Origin: an uncultured Bacilli bacterium
Lineage (GTDB): Bacteria; Bacillota_I; Bacilli_A; RF39; UBA660
NCBI GenBank assembly: GCA_934101865.1
Contig: CAKOSA010000005.1
Location: 1 to 60,771, forward strand
DNA: 60,771 nt
Reading direction: 5' to 3'
Both the position numbers and the translations under genes were made by a program. This document shows positions 34,042 to 43,858 of this stretch, piece after piece. Position 1 is the first letter of the stretch. Each line of letters begins with the position of its first letter. The notes beneath the pieces are model-generated. The model was not told the origin of the DNA. It saw only the letters and a program-made list of their open reading frames with translations, and made no database searches.

Positions 34042-36378
34042 ATGCAATTCTTAATATTTAATTTTGCTGAAAATGTTAGAAATATGTTTTTGGGTTTGGC
34101 AACTATGGTTTACAAACTATTAGCAGGAATGGCTCAACTATTTTTCGATATAAGTACTGTACAAATATTAGATAACCCAACAGTTTCAGCAATATACCAA
34201 AGAGTAGGATTAATACTAGGTTTATTTATGTTATTTAAATTAACTTTTAGTTTTATTCAAATGGTAGTTGATCCTGATCAAATGACTGACAAAGAAAAAG
34301 GAATAGGTGGAATAATAAAAAAAGTAATTGTAGTTGTATTGCTATTAGGTATGACTCCTACAATATTTAAATGGGGTTTTGAATTACAAGAGGCAATTAT
34401 AAAGGATAACACAATAGGGAATGTAATACTTGGAACGAAAGCAAGTAATACAGGAGAAATGGGAAAAAGCTTTGCAATAAATTTGTTTGCATCATTTGCT
34501 GATGACGAAACACGAGCAGAATTCGAAAATGGAATGTTATCTGGTGAACTTTCTTATGGAGATATTAAGGATTATATGGAAGATACAACTATAACTGGTA
34601 TAGGAATAGGGTTCTTTTGTTTAGCAGTAGGTGTATTTGCATTATGGATGTTTTTAACATATACAATAGCAACTGCTGCGAGAATAGTACAGTTAATGTT
34701 TTTAGAATTAATAGCCCCAATTCCAATAATATCATATATATCATCAAAAAAAGAAAACGGTTTTACAAATTGGATAAAACAATGTACAACTACATATCTT
34801 GATTTATTTATTAGGATGGCTATACTATATTTATCAATACTAATGATACAATTAATAATGGCAGACGGAAAAGATACGATGATAAATCAGACAGTTGGAA
34901 CTGGTTCTTCTGGGCATCTAATATACTTAATGTTAATATTAGGAGTATTATTATTTATGAAGAAAGCTCCTCAACTAATTGAAGAATTATTCCCAGGATT
35001 AAAATCAAAAGCATCGCTTGGATTTGGAATAACAGGAAAAGATGGAGCAGTTGGAATGGCCAAAGGAGCACTTGGATTCTTTGGAGGTGCTGCAGTAGGA
35101 GGAGCAGCTAGAGCTGTTGGTAGAGTTAGAGGAGATATGTCAAGAAAGAAAGCATATTTGGATTCTGCTGAAGCTGCAAAAAGAGCAGGCGATACTAAGA
35201 AAGCAGAAGCTTATCGAAAACAGGCTGCATTAATTAACCGTAGAAAAATGGCTGCCGGAGCAGTAGGAGGAGCAGTAACTGGATTATTTACTGGTGCTAA
35301 TATAGGTAGAAAATCTGGTTTAGATGGTAAGGTATATGAAGGATTTAAAACTGCTGGAAATAAACAAGTTGCCGCCAATCAAAAGTATAATGATTGGAGA
35401 TTAAATGTTGGAGAAGATGCTAAAACAACTGATAGATTAAAGACAGGTATAGCAAAGAAATTTGGTACCACGGAATATAGTAAGATGATGGAACAAATAA
35501 AAATGATGGAGTTTTCAACGCAAACTTTAAAAACAAATGCAACATATGGTCAAACTTTAAAAAAATCACAGGATGATATAGAAAATAGAGCTTACTCAAA
35601 GCTTGATAAGGGAGAAACTAAAACGTTGTTAAGCAAGCAAACAATGGATATGACGGCCGGTAGTGATGACGCAAAATTAGCACAGCTAATTCAAACGCAA
35701 TTAGGAATAGATTTAAATAATACTTCTTTAACCACAAGCCAAGCAGTAGGTATGGCAAAGAGTATAGTGGATACTAAAAAAGCTGAGTATGAACACAGGA
35801 TGAAGTCTAAAATTGATTCAATAACATCTGTTGATAATACGATCGCTTCACTTACAGAAGAATTAAATAAAGCAACTGCTCCTGAAGATAGAGAAAATTT
35901 ACAAAAGAAAATTGAAGGTCAACAGGCAATTAAGGTTCAATATGAGCAACAATTAAATCAGATAAAACAAGCCTCAGCTCAAGACATTCAGCAAGCCTCA
36001 GCAAATTATAATGAAATAAGAAAGTTAACTATGAGAAATCACGTAACTCAGGTTATGAATGAGGAACCAGGCTCAAAACCAGAAGATGCAGTATTATCAA
36101 GTATGGTCGAAACTTATCAATCAAATTTAGATATTGCAAATAGCCACATTGATGAAATCGGTATGAGTGAAGAAGATAAAGCAAAAGTTGTTCGTAAGAA
36201 AAAAGTTTCATCATTTAAACAATTAGATGATTCAAAGGTAGCATATAAAAATACAACAGACAGGCTAAATGACAGAGTTGCAACAATGGAAAATGAAATT
36301 GCAGATTTAAAGATTGAGGCAGAAAAAAAGAAAGCTAATGATGATTATTATTCTGGCTCAGGAACTAGTAAAAAATAA
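34042..36378 (+). CDS. VirB6/TrbL-like polytopic channel protein with long cytoplasmic tail
   Basis: The first about 320 residues have six or seven hydrophobic helices, including LELIAPIPIISYISSKKENGF and YLDLFIRMAILYLSILMIQLI, typical of the VirB6/TrbL inner-membrane channel in Gram-positive T4SS. A Gly/Ala-rich stretch (about 340-370) leads into a predicted coiled-coil region of about 400 residues (for example SIDNTIASLTEELNKATAP-like heptads) without known domains. Such tails in related systems face the cytoplasm or carry hydrolases; none is seen here. SD AAGGAGGTG precedes the ATG, 15 bases after the previous gene. Confidence 0.75.
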   Translation: MQFLIFNFAENVRNMFLGLATMVYKLLAGMAQLFFDISTVQILDNPTVSAIYQRVGLILGLFMLFKLTFSFIQMVVDPDQMTDKEKGIGGIIKKVIVVVLLLGMTPTIFKWGFELQEAIIKDNTIGNVILGTKASNTGEMGKSFAINLFASFADDETRAEFENGMLSGELSYGDIKDYMEDTTITGIGIGFFCLAVGVFALWMFLTYTIATAARIVQLMFLELIAPIPIISYISSKKENGFTNWIKQCTTTYLDLFIRMAILYLSILMIQLIMADGKDTMINQTVGTGSSGHLIYLMLILGVLLFMKKAPQLIEELFPGLKSKASLGFGITGKDGAVGMAKGALGFFGGAAVGGAARAVGRVRGDMSRKKAYLDSAEAAKRAGDTKKAEAYRKQAALINRRKMAAGAVGGAVTGLFTGANIGRKSGLDGKVYEGFKTAGNKQVAANQKYNDWRLNVGEDAKTTDRLKTGIAKKFGTTEYSKMMEQIKMMEFSTQTLKTNATYGQTLKKSQDDIENRAYSKLDKGETKTLLSKQTMDMTAGSDDAKLAQLIQTQLGIDLNNTSLTTSQAVGMAKSIVDTKKAEYEHRMKSKIDSITSVDNTIASLTEELNKATAPEDRENLQKKIEGQQAIKVQYEQQLNQIKQASAQDIQQASANYNEIRKLTMRNHVTQVMNEEPGSKPEDAVLSSMVETYQSNLDIANSHIDEIGMSEEDKAKVVRKKKVSSFKQLDDSKVAYKNTTDRLNDRVATMENEIADLKIEAEKKKANDDYYSGSGTSKK

Positions 36379-36396
36379 AAAGGAGTGTGATATAAA

Positions 36397-36732
36397 ATGA
36401 ATAATGGATATCTTATTCCCGCAAACTCAAAAAAGGGAACATTAATATTAAATATATTTAGACGCTTTGATGCACTTATGTTTGGAACAGGAATATTAGT
36501 ATCTTTAGTGTTATTAATGGTATTTAATACGGGTAATGTATTCGTAGTAATATTATCTTGTATGCCAGCAGCTATAACTGGGTTGTTGGTACTACCCGTA
36601 CCAAACTATCATAATGTATTAGTAGTGTTACAATGTATATTTGAATTTTATACAGAAAGACAAAAATTCGAATGGAAAGGTTGGTGTTTTTATGAACGAA
36701 TCGCAAACGAGGGCAAAAACACAAAAAAGTAG
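36397..36732 (+). CDS. PrgI/VirB3-like membrane protein
   Basis: The 111 residues begin with IPANSKKGTLILNIFRRFDALMF and have two close membrane helices, then VLPVPNYHNVLVVLQ and FYTERQKFEWKGW. This is the PrgI/TcpE layout that stands in for VirB3 and always lies next to VirB4, as here. It would anchor the VirB4 ATPase at the membrane. The next gene starts inside it (41-base overlap). Confidence 0.75.
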   Translation: MNNGYLIPANSKKGTLILNIFRRFDALMFGTGILVSLVLLMVFNTGNVFVVILSCMPAAITGLLVLPVPNYHNVLVVLQCIFEFYTERQKFEWKGWCFYERIANEGKNTKK

Positions 36733-37270
36733 TCCTTCATCAAGATATACAGAAGACTGGGTTCCTGTAAAGTCAATTGCAAATGGTATGATAGTACTTG
36801 ACAATAATATGAAAGTAACAGGTGTAAAGATAAGACCTCGAAACATATTCATATTAGACCAAGGTACGCAAGATTCAACTATAATAGCTTTAAAAAACTT
36901 TTACAATATGATAGATTTTGAATTTTGGTTAATATCAGCTGACCGTCCTGTAGACATTTCAGGATATCTTGCCAAACTTCAATTACTATATTCACAAACT
37001 CCCAATCCAGCAATTAGAAAAATGATAATGCAAGATATTAATAAAGCTAATGATTTTATGGATAATAATGTAACTGATACCGAATACTATATACTCTTCA
37101 AAGATAAAAGTCCAGATATAATTCAGAAACACCTAAGAACATTAATAACAGGCCTTGCCAATTGTGGCTTACAAGCCTCACAAACATCTAATCAAGACCT
37201 AAGAATAGTATTAGATAACTTCCTAAATGGTGGAGTATCAACAGATTTTGGGACGGTGATAACACAATGA
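36692..37270 (+). CDS. VirB4 N-terminal domain as a separate protein
   Basis: ATG 36692 behind AAAGGTTGGTG gives 192 residues. The sequence PVKSIANGMIVLDNNMKVTGVKIRPRN and FYNMIDFEFWLISADRPVDISGYL is what precedes the ATPase half in VirB4/TraC proteins. In this window the two halves are separate: this gene ends with TGA at 37268-37270 and the ATPase half starts with ATG at 37267, an ATGA overlap. There is a GGTGA ribosome-binding site for the second gene, and nothing between the halves looks decayed, so the split seems functional. Confidence 0.75.
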   Translation: MNESQTRAKTQKSSPSSRYTEDWVPVKSIANGMIVLDNNMKVTGVKIRPRNIFILDQGTQDSTIIALKNFYNMIDFEFWLISADRPVDISGYLAKLQLLYSQTPNPAIRKMIMQDINKANDFMDNNVTDTEYYILFKDKSPDIIQKHLRTLITGLANCGLQASQTSNQDLRIVLDNFLNGGVSTDFGTVITQ

Positions 37271-39051
37271 ATTTCAAATCACAAATAGCTCCGAAAGGAA
37301 TACAATTTAATAAATCAGATTTTGTAATAAGTGATAAGTACGCAACAGTATTAACAGTAGTATCTTATCCCAGAATGATAGGGCCAGGATATCTATCAAG
37401 TTTAACAAACCTTTCTGGTATTAAAATGGTAATAAAACACATTCCTGTACCATTTGCTGTCCTTGCCAAAATGTTAAACAAAGAAATATCAGATTTAAAA
37501 ACAAAATATCAAGAAGAAAAAGATAGAACAATTCAAGAAAGAATTAGACAAGACGTAGAAAGCTTAGAATACTTTATTCAACAATTTACAGCATCACAAT
37601 CAAAAACGTTCGATTTCCAAATGCACATAATGATAACAGCAGATACCAAAGAGGAACTAGAAATGAAAAAAGTAACTCTAAAAAACTATATGGATGCAAT
37701 GGAAATGAGAGCCATACCACTTATGTTCCAGCAAGACAAAGTATTTAAATCAATGTTGCCAATATTTGAGAAACAACCAATAGAAATGCGTATAGGAACA
37801 CCAATGCCATCCCCAACAATGGCGGCAATGTATCCGTTCATATTTGATAGCATTAAAGATGAAGGACTATCCACATTACTAGGAGTAGATTTTTCCGGGG
37901 GTGTAGTACTATTTAATCAATTCCTATATCAAGTAAGAAAAGAAAATAATAGAAATAATGCTAATATGATATTACTAGGTACCTCAGGAAGTGGTAAATC
38001 AACCGCAGCTAAACTAATACTAAGAAGCCATATAAGAAATGGTTACCAAATAGTAGCAGTAGATCCCGAAGGTGAAATATCCGAAATGACAAAAATGTAT
38101 GGCGGTGAAGTAGTAGACCTAGGTAAAGGTGGAGAATTCGGAATGGTTAACCCACTTGAAATAATAATGGATGCCGACGAAGAAGAAATAAGAAGTGGAC
38201 TAGGTTATACAGTATTAACAAAGACATTACAAACCTTAAAAGCCTTTATGAAATACTATTCACCCGATATAGAAGAAGATGTTTTAACCCTATTTAGTGA
38301 AGTAGTACAAGATACCTATGCTAGATTTGGAATAAACTTTAATACAGACTTTTCAAGATTTACATCTGAAGATTTTCCAACTTTCCAAGATGTATACGCT
38401 ACCGTAGTTGGAAGACTTAATGCCATAACAGAAAAAACTCACGAAAGAGATGTATTAGAAAGACTAGAATTAAAAGTTAGACCACTCGTAAGAGAACTAA
38501 AATACTATTTCAATGGCCATACCTCAATCAACGGTTCATCAGACTTTATAGTATTTAACATAAAAGAATTAATGAACTCGGACGTAAACGTTAGAAATGC
38601 CCTATTATTCAATGTATTAAAATACGCTTGGGGCTTATGTCTTAACCCTAATGTAAATACAGTTATGTCCGTAGATGAAGCTCACGTATTATTAGGGGCT
38701 AAAAATGAATTAGGAGCAGAGTTCCTAGCCCAAGTACAAAGAAGAGCCAGAAAGTACAACACAGGAACTATAATAATAACTCAACAACCAAGTGACTTTG
38801 TCGATGCCAATATCATAATGCACGGTAAAGCAATATTTGACAACGCTTCATATTACTTAGTTATGGGATTAAAGAAACAAGCCGTTGAAGACTTATCAAA
38901 ATTAATAGATTTAAATGATAACGAAAAAGAAAGTATAAAAAGATATAGCCAAGGAGATGCATTATTTGTCTGCGGTAGCAGAAGAATGCAAATAAACGTA
39001 GTAGTAACCGAAGAAGAATTAGATTCATTCGGAAGTGGTGGCGGATTATAA
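37267..39051 (+). CDS. VirB4-type T4SS ATPase (C-terminal part)
   Basis: The 594 residues carry Walker A LLGTSGSGKSTAAK (about 240), VAVDPEGEISEM, Walker B TVMSVDEAHVLL (about 467) and QVQRRARKYNTGTIIITQQPSDF. It powers substrate movement or channel assembly at the cytoplasmic membrane. The region before Walker A includes a coiled coil (about 75-110). Codons are richer in C than in the VirB6-like gene. It is coupled to the N-terminal gene by the 4-base overlap. Confidence 0.92.
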   Translation: MNFKSQIAPKGIQFNKSDFVISDKYATVLTVVSYPRMIGPGYLSSLTNLSGIKMVIKHIPVPFAVLAKMLNKEISDLKTKYQEEKDRTIQERIRQDVESLEYFIQQFTASQSKTFDFQMHIMITADTKEELEMKKVTLKNYMDAMEMRAIPLMFQQDKVFKSMLPIFEKQPIEMRIGTPMPSPTMAAMYPFIFDSIKDEGLSTLLGVDFSGGVVLFNQFLYQVRKENNRNNANMILLGTSGSGKSTAAKLILRSHIRNGYQIVAVDPEGEISEMTKMYGGEVVDLGKGGEFGMVNPLEIIMDADEEEIRSGLGYTVLTKTLQTLKAFMKYYSPDIEEDVLTLFSEVVQDTYARFGINFNTDFSRFTSEDFPTFQDVYATVVGRLNAITEKTHERDVLERLELKVRPLVRELKYYFNGHTSINGSSDFIVFNIKELMNSDVNVRNALLFNVLKYAWGLCLNPNVNTVMSVDEAHVLLGAKNELGAEFLAQVQRRARKYNTGTIIITQQPSDFVDANIIMHGKAIFDNASYYLVMGLKKQAVEDLSKLIDLNDNEKESIKRYSQGDALFVCGSRRMQINVVVTEEELDSFGSGGGL

Positions 39052-39078
39052 TATAAATAATCCCTAAGGAGGTGTATA

Positions 39079-40635
39079 ATGGATAATAAAGAAGAAAATA
39101 AAAATCCCAATACCGGAGAAGAACAAAATCCAGAACAAACGGATCAAACAGCTCAAGACCCATTAGCAACTCCTTTTTCTGGTGGTAATGAACGATATCG
39201 AAGTAGAGGTCCCCGTAAGAATATAATACCAGGTGCCTCTGCACTAAACACTGTAACAAAAGGTGCTAATAAGGTAAATAATGGAGTAGGAAAACTAAAT
39301 ACAAGAGTACAAGGACAAAATCCTGATGGAAAATTTGCCAAAGGAATGGATAAAACAAGTAGTAGTATAAATAAAGGCACTAATTCATTAAATGCCTTCA
39401 ATAATAGAATGCAAAATATAAATAATGCTGCTAATAGAATTGGACAAGTAGCAGAAGATCCTAAAGGTGCTGCAAAAGATATGATTTCTGAAACTGCTAA
39501 GGAAGCTGTTAAGAAAAAAGTAAAACTTGCATTTATGGCCTTACCATTACCAGTTAAAATTGCAATAATAGGCATTTTAGCAGGATTTATGTTATTATTA
39601 GTATTAGTATGTGTAATAAACTTTCCTGATGAAGACGAAATAGATGCAGGAAGTAGTGGAACTACATATACAGTCGGTAATACAAAATATTGGTGGCCCA
39701 TAGGAAGTACATCAGCATCAGGTTCTGGAAGTTCAATGATGGCCGGAGAACAACCGCCAACATCTTATATATCAAGTGGTTATGGACCAAGATCATCACC
39801 AGGAGGTGTTGGAAGTACCAATCACCAAGGAATAGATATAGCCGGTGGATGGGCAGATGGAGCTATGTATGCAATTGCCTCAGTAGACGGTACAGTATAT
39901 GATGTATTAGATTCTTGCCACGGTTCAAAATACAGATATGGAAGTGGTTGTAGCACACCACGTGGTAATAATGTTAAAGTCAAAAATTTAGATGGTAATG
40001 TAACAGTATATCAACATTTATACTCGGTAAATGTTAAAGTGGGAGATAAAGTCAAACAAGGTCAAGTATTGGGAACAATTGGTTCATCAGGAGCTGTAAC
40101 AGGTAACCATTTACACTATGAAGTATGGGTAAATAATGTACCAGTTAATCCTGTAACGTATGTAGATAGAGATTATCCTCGCCCACAGCCAAATATATCA
40201 GGATTACCATCAGATGCAACTAATATTCAAAAAGTATGTTTAGTATTAAAAGCAAATGGTTACCCCGATGATGCCGTAGCAGGAATAATAGGAAATATGC
40301 AAAGAGAAAGTGGCGTGTCAGTGGATCCATATATAAAAAACTGGATAGGATGTGTTGGAGTAGTACAATGGTGCTATGGTAGAAAAATAAACTTACAAAA
40401 TACTTATGGAAGTGCTTGGGGAAATATAGAAAATCAAATTCAATATATTGTCAATGAATTAAATGGTCCATATACAAAAGTAAAAAGTTATCTAATGGCT
40501 AGTCATAGTATTGGTGAAAAAACAGATTATTTTTGTAATCATTATGAAATACCGGGTACTACGGAATGTGCAAAAACATCAAGAAGAGATTACGCCAACA
40601 ATATATATTCATATGTACAAAGTGGATGTAAGTGA
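39079..40635 (+). CDS. T4SS wall hydrolase: membrane anchor, M23 peptidase and tail-lysozyme-type domain
   Basis: The 518 residues run: a hydrophilic N-terminal region of about 150 residues facing the cytoplasm, one membrane helix (about 155-178), a linker, an M23 LytM-type peptidase (about 230-360) with NHQGIDI (His and Asp ligands) and GNHLHYEVW (His ligands), then a phage tail-lysozyme-like domain (about 375-500) with VAGIIGNMQRESGV. The first cuts peptide cross-bridges, the second glycan strands. Such VirB1-like enzymes open the thick wall for the channel. Start behind AAGGAGGTG. Confidence 0.88.
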   Translation: MDNKEENKNPNTGEEQNPEQTDQTAQDPLATPFSGGNERYRSRGPRKNIIPGASALNTVTKGANKVNNGVGKLNTRVQGQNPDGKFAKGMDKTSSSINKGTNSLNAFNNRMQNINNAANRIGQVAEDPKGAAKDMISETAKEAVKKKVKLAFMALPLPVKIAIIGILAGFMLLLVLVCVINFPDEDEIDAGSSGTTYTVGNTKYWWPIGSTSASGSGSSMMAGEQPPTSYISSGYGPRSSPGGVGSTNHQGIDIAGGWADGAMYAIASVDGTVYDVLDSCHGSKYRYGSGCSTPRGNNVKVKNLDGNVTVYQHLYSVNVKVGDKVKQGQVLGTIGSSGAVTGNHLHYEVWVNNVPVNPVTYVDRDYPRPQPNISGLPSDATNIQKVCLVLKANGYPDDAVAGIIGNMQRESGVSVDPYIKNWIGCVGVVQWCYGRKINLQNTYGSAWGNIENQIQYIVNELNGPYTKVKSYLMASHSIGEKTDYFCNHYEIPGTTECAKTSRRDYANNIYSYVQSGCK

Positions 40636-40643
40636 GGTGAACA

Positions 40644-41489
40644 ATGAAGAGATACTACATAAAAACAGGAATTGCAATTTCTATAATATTAGTTATAATT
40701 TCGGCACTAGTTATATTCTTAGCAACAAAAGATAACTATCAAAGAACGAACAATTATGATAATCTAGTGCCAGTTGAAGATTATAATACTTATTTTGCTA
40801 TAACAAATAATATAACCAATTATCTTAAAGCAACTCAGGATGAAGAAACAGATCAATTGTATATGCTATTAGATCAAAAATATATTGATAAAAACAGAAT
40901 TACAAAAAATAATGTTCACAAAAAAGTAACTCCATACAAAGAAGATACGACAATGAAAGTAGAAAGTATGAAAATGTATACAAGGGAAGATGGGAATGCT
41001 ATATATTATGCAACAGGTCTACTCTATATAAATGAATACCTTAACCCCACAAATATAGACGAAAATTATTCAATAATTGTAATAGTTGATTATAACAATT
41101 TTACAGTATCTATATATCCAATGGGAGATAATCCTATCGATGATATAAATAGTATAATAGATATAGATATAAAAAAGAATAAATATAATAGTTTTCAAAC
41201 AGCAAAATATGTACAAACAGAAGATATATGTGCATTATATTTAACAGACTATATAGAAAATATATATAACAACATCACTAAAGCCTACAACATCACCGAT
41301 ACTAACCAAAGTGAAGAAGAATTTAAAACTTATATAAATAAAAATTTAGATAATATAAGTACTGCTATAAAATCTTGTGATTATGACCAAGATAACAAGA
41401 TATATACTGTTTATGATTATAATGATAATCTATTTAAATTCACAGAATCATCAGTAATGAATTATAGAGTTTCGTTTACATTAAAGTAG
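40644..41489 (+). CDS. VirB8/TcpC-like T4SS protein (candidate)
   Basis: The 281 residues have one N-terminal helix (about 8-28) and a soluble external part. YFAITNNITNYLKATQDEETDQLYMLLDQKYI looks like the first helices of an NTF2-like fold as in VirB8 and TcpC; a second such unit may begin near residue 190. No motif is decisive, so position (between the wall hydrolase and VirD4) is the stronger evidence. GTGAGGTG precedes the ATG, 8 bases after the previous stop. Confidence 0.5.
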   Translation: MKRYYIKTGIAISIILVIISALVIFLATKDNYQRTNNYDNLVPVEDYNTYFAITNNITNYLKATQDEETDQLYMLLDQKYIDKNRITKNNVHKKVTPYKEDTTMKVESMKMYTREDGNAIYYATGLLYINEYLNPTNIDENYSIIVIVDYNNFTVSIYPMGDNPIDDINSIIDIDIKKNKYNSFQTAKYVQTEDICALYLTDYIENIYNNITKAYNITDTNQSEEEFKTYINKNLDNISTAIKSCDYDQDNKIYTVYDYNDNLFKFTESSVMNYRVSFTLK

Positions 41490-41544
41490 AGTAGTAAGTA
41501 GTAATTTACTATTCTTTTTCTATTTGTAAAACATACAAAATAAC

Positions 41545-41574
41545 TTTACATTTTTATAAATATTGTGTTATAAT
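41545..41574 (+). promoter_or_regulatory. Promoter of the VirD4 gene
   Basis: TTTACA (41545-41550) and TATAAT (41569-41574) are 18 bases apart, with TG at the extended -10 position, 30 bases before the ATG. VirD4 thus has its own promoter. Confidence 0.7.
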
Positions 41575-41603
41575 ATTTTTGACAAGATTAGAGGTGTTAA
41601 TAA

Positions 41604-43769
41604 ATGAAATTTAGAGCAGAACCTAAAGATTTAGCAATATTTGGATGTTTTTGTTTCTTTTTACTTTATATGTGTGCAATAGGAGTAGTTAATGTATCAT
41701 CACTTGCAACAGAAGGAACATTTTCAGGATTACTTCCCTTTAAAGCCTTTACCCCTCGTTATTTAGGAAGTACCCTAACCCTATTTATAATGGCCTTAGT
41801 AGGGTCATTTATGGGTGTAAGTTCATATATATTTGATAGAGAAAAAGGATTTGGCTTTGCCTTAGGAAAGAAAGATAAAGGATATTCTAGATGGGCAAAA
41901 GATAGTGAAATAAAAAAAGAATTAGTGGAAGTAGATCCCAAAGCCTATAATGCCCCAGCTGGAGGGTTACCACTTATAAATAATGGGAAAAAAATGTGGG
42001 TAGATAACGGTGAGGCCCATAATATAGTGGTAGGTTCTACCGGTTCCGGAAAAACACAAAGTGTAGTATTTCCCTTAGTTCAAAGCTTAGCAAAACACGA
42101 AGAATCAATGATAATTACTGACCCCAAAGGTGAAATATATGAAAATACCGGAAATATGTTAAAAGAAAGAGGTTACAATATAGTACTTTTGAACTTCCGT
42201 AACCCTCAAGCAGGAAATGCTTGGAACCCTTTGACATTACCCTACAGGTTGTACAAAGAAGGAAATTCTGATAAAGCCATAGAATTACTTGATGACTTAG
42301 CTCTTAATATACTATATGAGGAGAAAAGTAGTGGCGATCCATTCTGGGAAAAAAGTGGAGCCGATTATTTTTCAGGATTAGCTTTAGGTTTATTTGAAGA
42401 TGCCGAAGAAGAACAAATAAACTTAAATAGTATAAACTTAATGTCAAGTTTAGGTGAAGAAAGATTTGGAGGACCAAACAACAATTACATCAAAGAATAC
42501 TTTAATGCTAAAGACCCATCAAGACCAGCATACATAAACGCATCTGGAGTTGTATATACTGCCGAAGAAACAAAGCAAGGTGTTCTTGCAACCTTTAAAC
42601 AAAAAGTAAAACTATTTTCTTCCCGTGATAACCTATCAGAAATGCTATCATATAGCGATTTCGATATGAAAGATATTGGAAGAAAGAAAACAGCCGTTTT
42701 CCTAATAGTTCAAGATGAGAAAAAAACACTTCATCCCCTTGCAACAATCTTTATAAAACAATGCTATGAAACATTAATAGATGTAGCCCAAGAAAATAAA
42801 GGACATCTCCCATATAGAACAAACTTCATTCTTGATGAGTTTGCCAATATGCCCCCACTAAAAGATGTAACCACAATGGTAACAGCAGCTCGTAGTAGAC
42901 ATATTAGATTTACATTCATAATCCAAAACTATGCCCAATTAACACAAGTGTATGGAAAAGAACAAGCCGATACCATAAAAGGTAACTGTAATATAATGTA
43001 TCTAATAACAAGTGAATTACAAGCCCTTGAAGAAATAAGTAAAATGTGTGGAGAAGTAAAATCCAAAGAAAAAGATAAAACAGCATCTCAACCACTCGTT
43101 ACAGTAAGTGATTTACAAAGACTAAAGATGTATGAAGCAATTATTATGCGTTTAAGACTAATGCCATACAAAACAAAATTAACCCCAGACTACAAAATGG
43201 ATTGGGGAAAAACTTACGAAAAAGCAGGATACCCAAGTAGAGAAAAAAGACCAGTTGAATTATGGGATATTAGAGAATTCGTAAAGAATATGAAAAAAGA
43301 AAAAATGGAAAAAATGATGGCTGAAACAGGAATATCTGCACCACCATCATCATCAGGAAGTATATTTGATAACTTTATTCCTCCAACAATGACATCCAAT
43401 ATACCTTCCTCACCCCTTGATTTCTCCGATACTCCATCATCCCCATCAACACCAAGCTTTAATGTTGACGACTTAGTAAAGAGAATAGATGCTAAAATAG
43501 CCGAATTAGAAGAAGAAGAGAGAAGAGAAAAATTAGAACAAGAAAAAACGGAACAAATTATCCCTGAAGAACCAATAACTATTTCATCACCATCTCGAGT
43601 AGAGCCCGCAATAGCGATTCCATCATCCCCAGAACCCCAAACTAACCCCATAACTATGGAACAACCAATTAAAGATAAGTTAGATAAGCAACCATTAGAA
43701 GATATAACTAAGCCTGAAATAAGTAAGAGTGATGATGCATTCTTTGACGATTTCTTTTCCGATGAGTAA
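41604..43769 (+). CDS. VirD4/TraG-type coupling ATPase
   Basis: The 721 residues begin with two membrane helices (about 10-30, 52-72). The ATPase has Walker A VVGSTGSGKTQSVV (about 145), DPKGEIYENTGNM, Walker B NFILDEFANMP (about 415) and the FIIQNYAQLTQVYG segment. This protein brings substrates to the channel. From about residue 570 a tail rich in Pro, Ser and Glu ends in DDAFFDDFFSDE; acidic C-termini of VirD4 proteins often read substrates. No relaxase gene is nearby, so the substrate may be protein. Confidence 0.93.
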   Translation: MKFRAEPKDLAIFGCFCFFLLYMCAIGVVNVSSLATEGTFSGLLPFKAFTPRYLGSTLTLFIMALVGSFMGVSSYIFDREKGFGFALGKKDKGYSRWAKDSEIKKELVEVDPKAYNAPAGGLPLINNGKKMWVDNGEAHNIVVGSTGSGKTQSVVFPLVQSLAKHEESMIITDPKGEIYENTGNMLKERGYNIVLLNFRNPQAGNAWNPLTLPYRLYKEGNSDKAIELLDDLALNILYEEKSSGDPFWEKSGADYFSGLALGLFEDAEEEQINLNSINLMSSLGEERFGGPNNNYIKEYFNAKDPSRPAYINASGVVYTAEETKQGVLATFKQKVKLFSSRDNLSEMLSYSDFDMKDIGRKKTAVFLIVQDEKKTLHPLATIFIKQCYETLIDVAQENKGHLPYRTNFILDEFANMPPLKDVTTMVTAARSRHIRFTFIIQNYAQLTQVYGKEQADTIKGNCNIMYLITSELQALEEISKMCGEVKSKEKDKTASQPLVTVSDLQRLKMYEAIIMRLRLMPYKTKLTPDYKMDWGKTYEKAGYPSREKRPVELWDIREFVKNMKKEKMEKMMAETGISAPPSSSGSIFDNFIPPTMTSNIPSSPLDFSDTPSSPSTPSFNVDDLVKRIDAKIAELEEEERREKLEQEKTEQIIPEEPITISSPSRVEPAIAIPSSPEPQTNPITMEQPIKDKLDKQPLEDITKPEISKSDDAFFDDFFSDE

Positions 43770-43785
43770 TTAAATTACTCTTTTT
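43764..43785 (+). terminator. Terminator of the VirD4 gene
   Basis: GAGTAAT (43764-43770) pairs with ATTACTC (43774-43780) around TAA, then TTTTTC. The stop codon is in the left arm. It marks the end of the T4SS locus. Confidence 0.75.
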
Positions 43786-43858
43786 CTTTATAACTTACTA
43801 GATATTCCACCCTACACCAAATAAATAAAAATAATAAAATGTAGTAAGGAGGGATATA

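Noticed and set aside
37255..37275. VirB4 split as a sequencing frameshift
   Set aside because: The second frame has its own GGTGA site and an ATGA overlap, as at other coupled genes here; not excluded, but less likely.
27648..43769. Reading the T4SS as part of the same integrated element as the recombinase at position 1
   Set aside because: Housekeeping genes (ddl, cca, clpB, pgi) lie between them, and the amidase junction marks the element's end at about 150.
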